Positions 6,097 to 6,870 of a stretch of 6,870 nt of DNA are shown one piece after another. The translations under genes were made by a program, and so were the position numbers. Each line of letters opens with the position of its first letter. Position 1 is the first letter of the stretch. The stretch is from Solirubrobacteraceae bacterium (lineage in GTDB: Bacteria > Actinomycetota > Thermoleophilia > Solirubrobacterales > Solirubrobacteraceae): NCBI GenBank assembly GCA_030447005.1, contig JAUJME010000084.1:1-6870 (forward strand), written 5' to 3'. A model generated the notes under the pieces. It saw only the letters and a list, made by a program, of their open reading frames with translations. It was not told the DNA's origin and did not search any database.

Positions 6097-6870
6097 CCGA
6101 CGACACCCCGCGCGACGACTCCGAGCAGGGCGCGATCAACGAGCCCGAGGAGATCGCGGCCGAGTCCTCGGTCGGCGCCTCCGAGCAGCCCACCGAGCGC
6201 CAGCAGGAGCGCGAGCAGGCCATCGCCGACGAGCCCGTCGCCGAGTCCGAGCAGCGCATCGCCGAGGCCACCGGCCTGCCCTTCACCCCGGTCGACGAGG
6301 CGATGAAGGCCGCGCCGCCGACCGCCGGGCCCGTCCCCGCCGTCGAGGACGAGGAGGACGAGGAGGAGGTCGCGCCGCGCGAGAAGCCCGCGATCCCCGG
6401 CATGGACCTCGAGGTCGACATCGTCCCGGAGGGCGAGGAGGCGCTGCGCCGCGACGAGGACGACGACGCCGAGGCCGGCGGCGACGACGACTCCGATGTC
6501 GACGTCCTCTCCCAGCCGATCGCCGAGGCCAGCATCGATCTCGCGTCGGGCGCGCGCTACCGCGCGACCGGCAAGCGCAAGACGGCCGTGGCGCGCGTGA
6601 TCCTCAAGCCCGGCACCGGCGCCTACCTGATCAACGGCCGCAGCCTCGACGTCTTCTTCCCGCGCGCCACGCTGCAGCGCAACATCCGCCAGCCGCTCGA
6701 GACGGTCGGCTACGAGGACCGCATGGACGTCGTGGCCACGATGCACGGCGGCGGCGTCTCCGCCCAGGCGGGCGCGCTGCGCCACGGCATCTCCCGCGCG
6801 CTGCTCGAGGCCGATCCCAACCTCCGCTCCGAGCTCAAGCGCCGCGGCTTCCTGACGCGCGACGCGCGCG
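6093..6870 (+). CDS. rpsI: 30S ribosomal protein S9 with long acidic N-terminal extension, 3'-truncated
   Basis: A small-subunit protein of the ribosome head whose C-terminal tail reaches the P-site tRNA. The frame opens at ATG 6093, overlapping the rplM stop (ATGA), and stays open to the window end (259 complete codons). The S9 core starts near residue 155 with [15 protein letters not shown]. It continues through [40 protein letters not shown] and [16 protein letters not shown], and the C-terminal basic tail lies outside. E. coli S9 is 130 residues in total. Here about 153 residues precede the core, with by my count 48 Asp/Glu against 9 Lys/Arg, including acidic runs near residues 85-92 and 120-136. 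The extension keeps the G/C-ending codon pattern and has no stop. The core identity is certain. The extension is well supported, though an internal start (Met71 or Met103) cannot be excluded. Confidence 0.95.
   Translation, partial: MTDDTPRDDSEQGAINEPEEIAAESSVGASEQPTERQQEREQAIADEPVAESEQRIAEATGLPFTPVDEAMKAAPPTAGPVPAVEDEEDEEEVAPREKPAIPGMDLEVDIVPEGEEALRRDEDDDAEAGGDDDSDVDVLSQPIAEASIDLASGARYRATGKRKTAVARVILKPGTGAYLINGRSLDVFFPRATLQRNIRQPLETVGYEDRMDVVATMHGGGVSAQAGALRHGISRALLEADPNLRSELKRRGFLTRDAR

Noticed and set aside
6030..6785. Minus-strand frames of 251 and 170 codons opposite rplM-rpsI.
   Set aside because: They are antisense shadows of the S9 frame; the Ser-rich and Asp/Gly/Ala-rich products mirror the acidic codons of the extension.

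Overview
The window is very GC-rich with a strong G/C bias at third codon positions. It looks like chromosomal DNA of a high-GC actinobacterium. Two secreted proteins made of RTX-type calcium-binding repeats with 'DCG...CE' ends, an M23 peptidase behind a c-di-AMP riboswitch, and an S9 protein with an acidic N-terminal tail point to class Thermoleophilia (Solirubrobacter/Conexibacter-like). That placement is from family knowledge and was not tested by any search.

Layout. Bases 1-1154 (+) hold the 3' part of guaA (GMP synthase). A 109-residue protein of unknown function (1145-1474, +) overlaps its end. Three minus-strand genes then converge on this pair. In transcription order they are a secreted M23 peptidase (5407 to 4109), an RTX-repeat protein (4030 to 2807) and its paralogue (2751 to 1483). 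The gaps between them are 78 and 55 bases; each contains an inverted repeat. The 245-base space between the peptidase gene and rplM holds a c-di-AMP (ydaO/yuaA-class) riboswitch facing the peptidase, plus candidate divergent promoters. Bases 5659-6870 (+) hold rplM (L13) and the start of rpsI (S9), coupled by an ATGA overlap; rpsI runs off the window.

How the genes may work together. guaA (purine synthesis) and rplM-rpsI (ribosome) are housekeeping genes flanking an envelope-related block. In that block the riboswitch would tie production of a peptidoglycan hydrolase to c-di-AMP level, as is known for actinobacterial cell-wall hydrolase genes. The two RTX proteins follow on the same strand with short gaps and could be partly co-transcribed. 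The least ordinary items are the roughly 150-residue acidic extension on S9, the riboswitch/peptidase/RTX arrangement, and the two-block, cysteine-capped architecture shared by the RTX pair.
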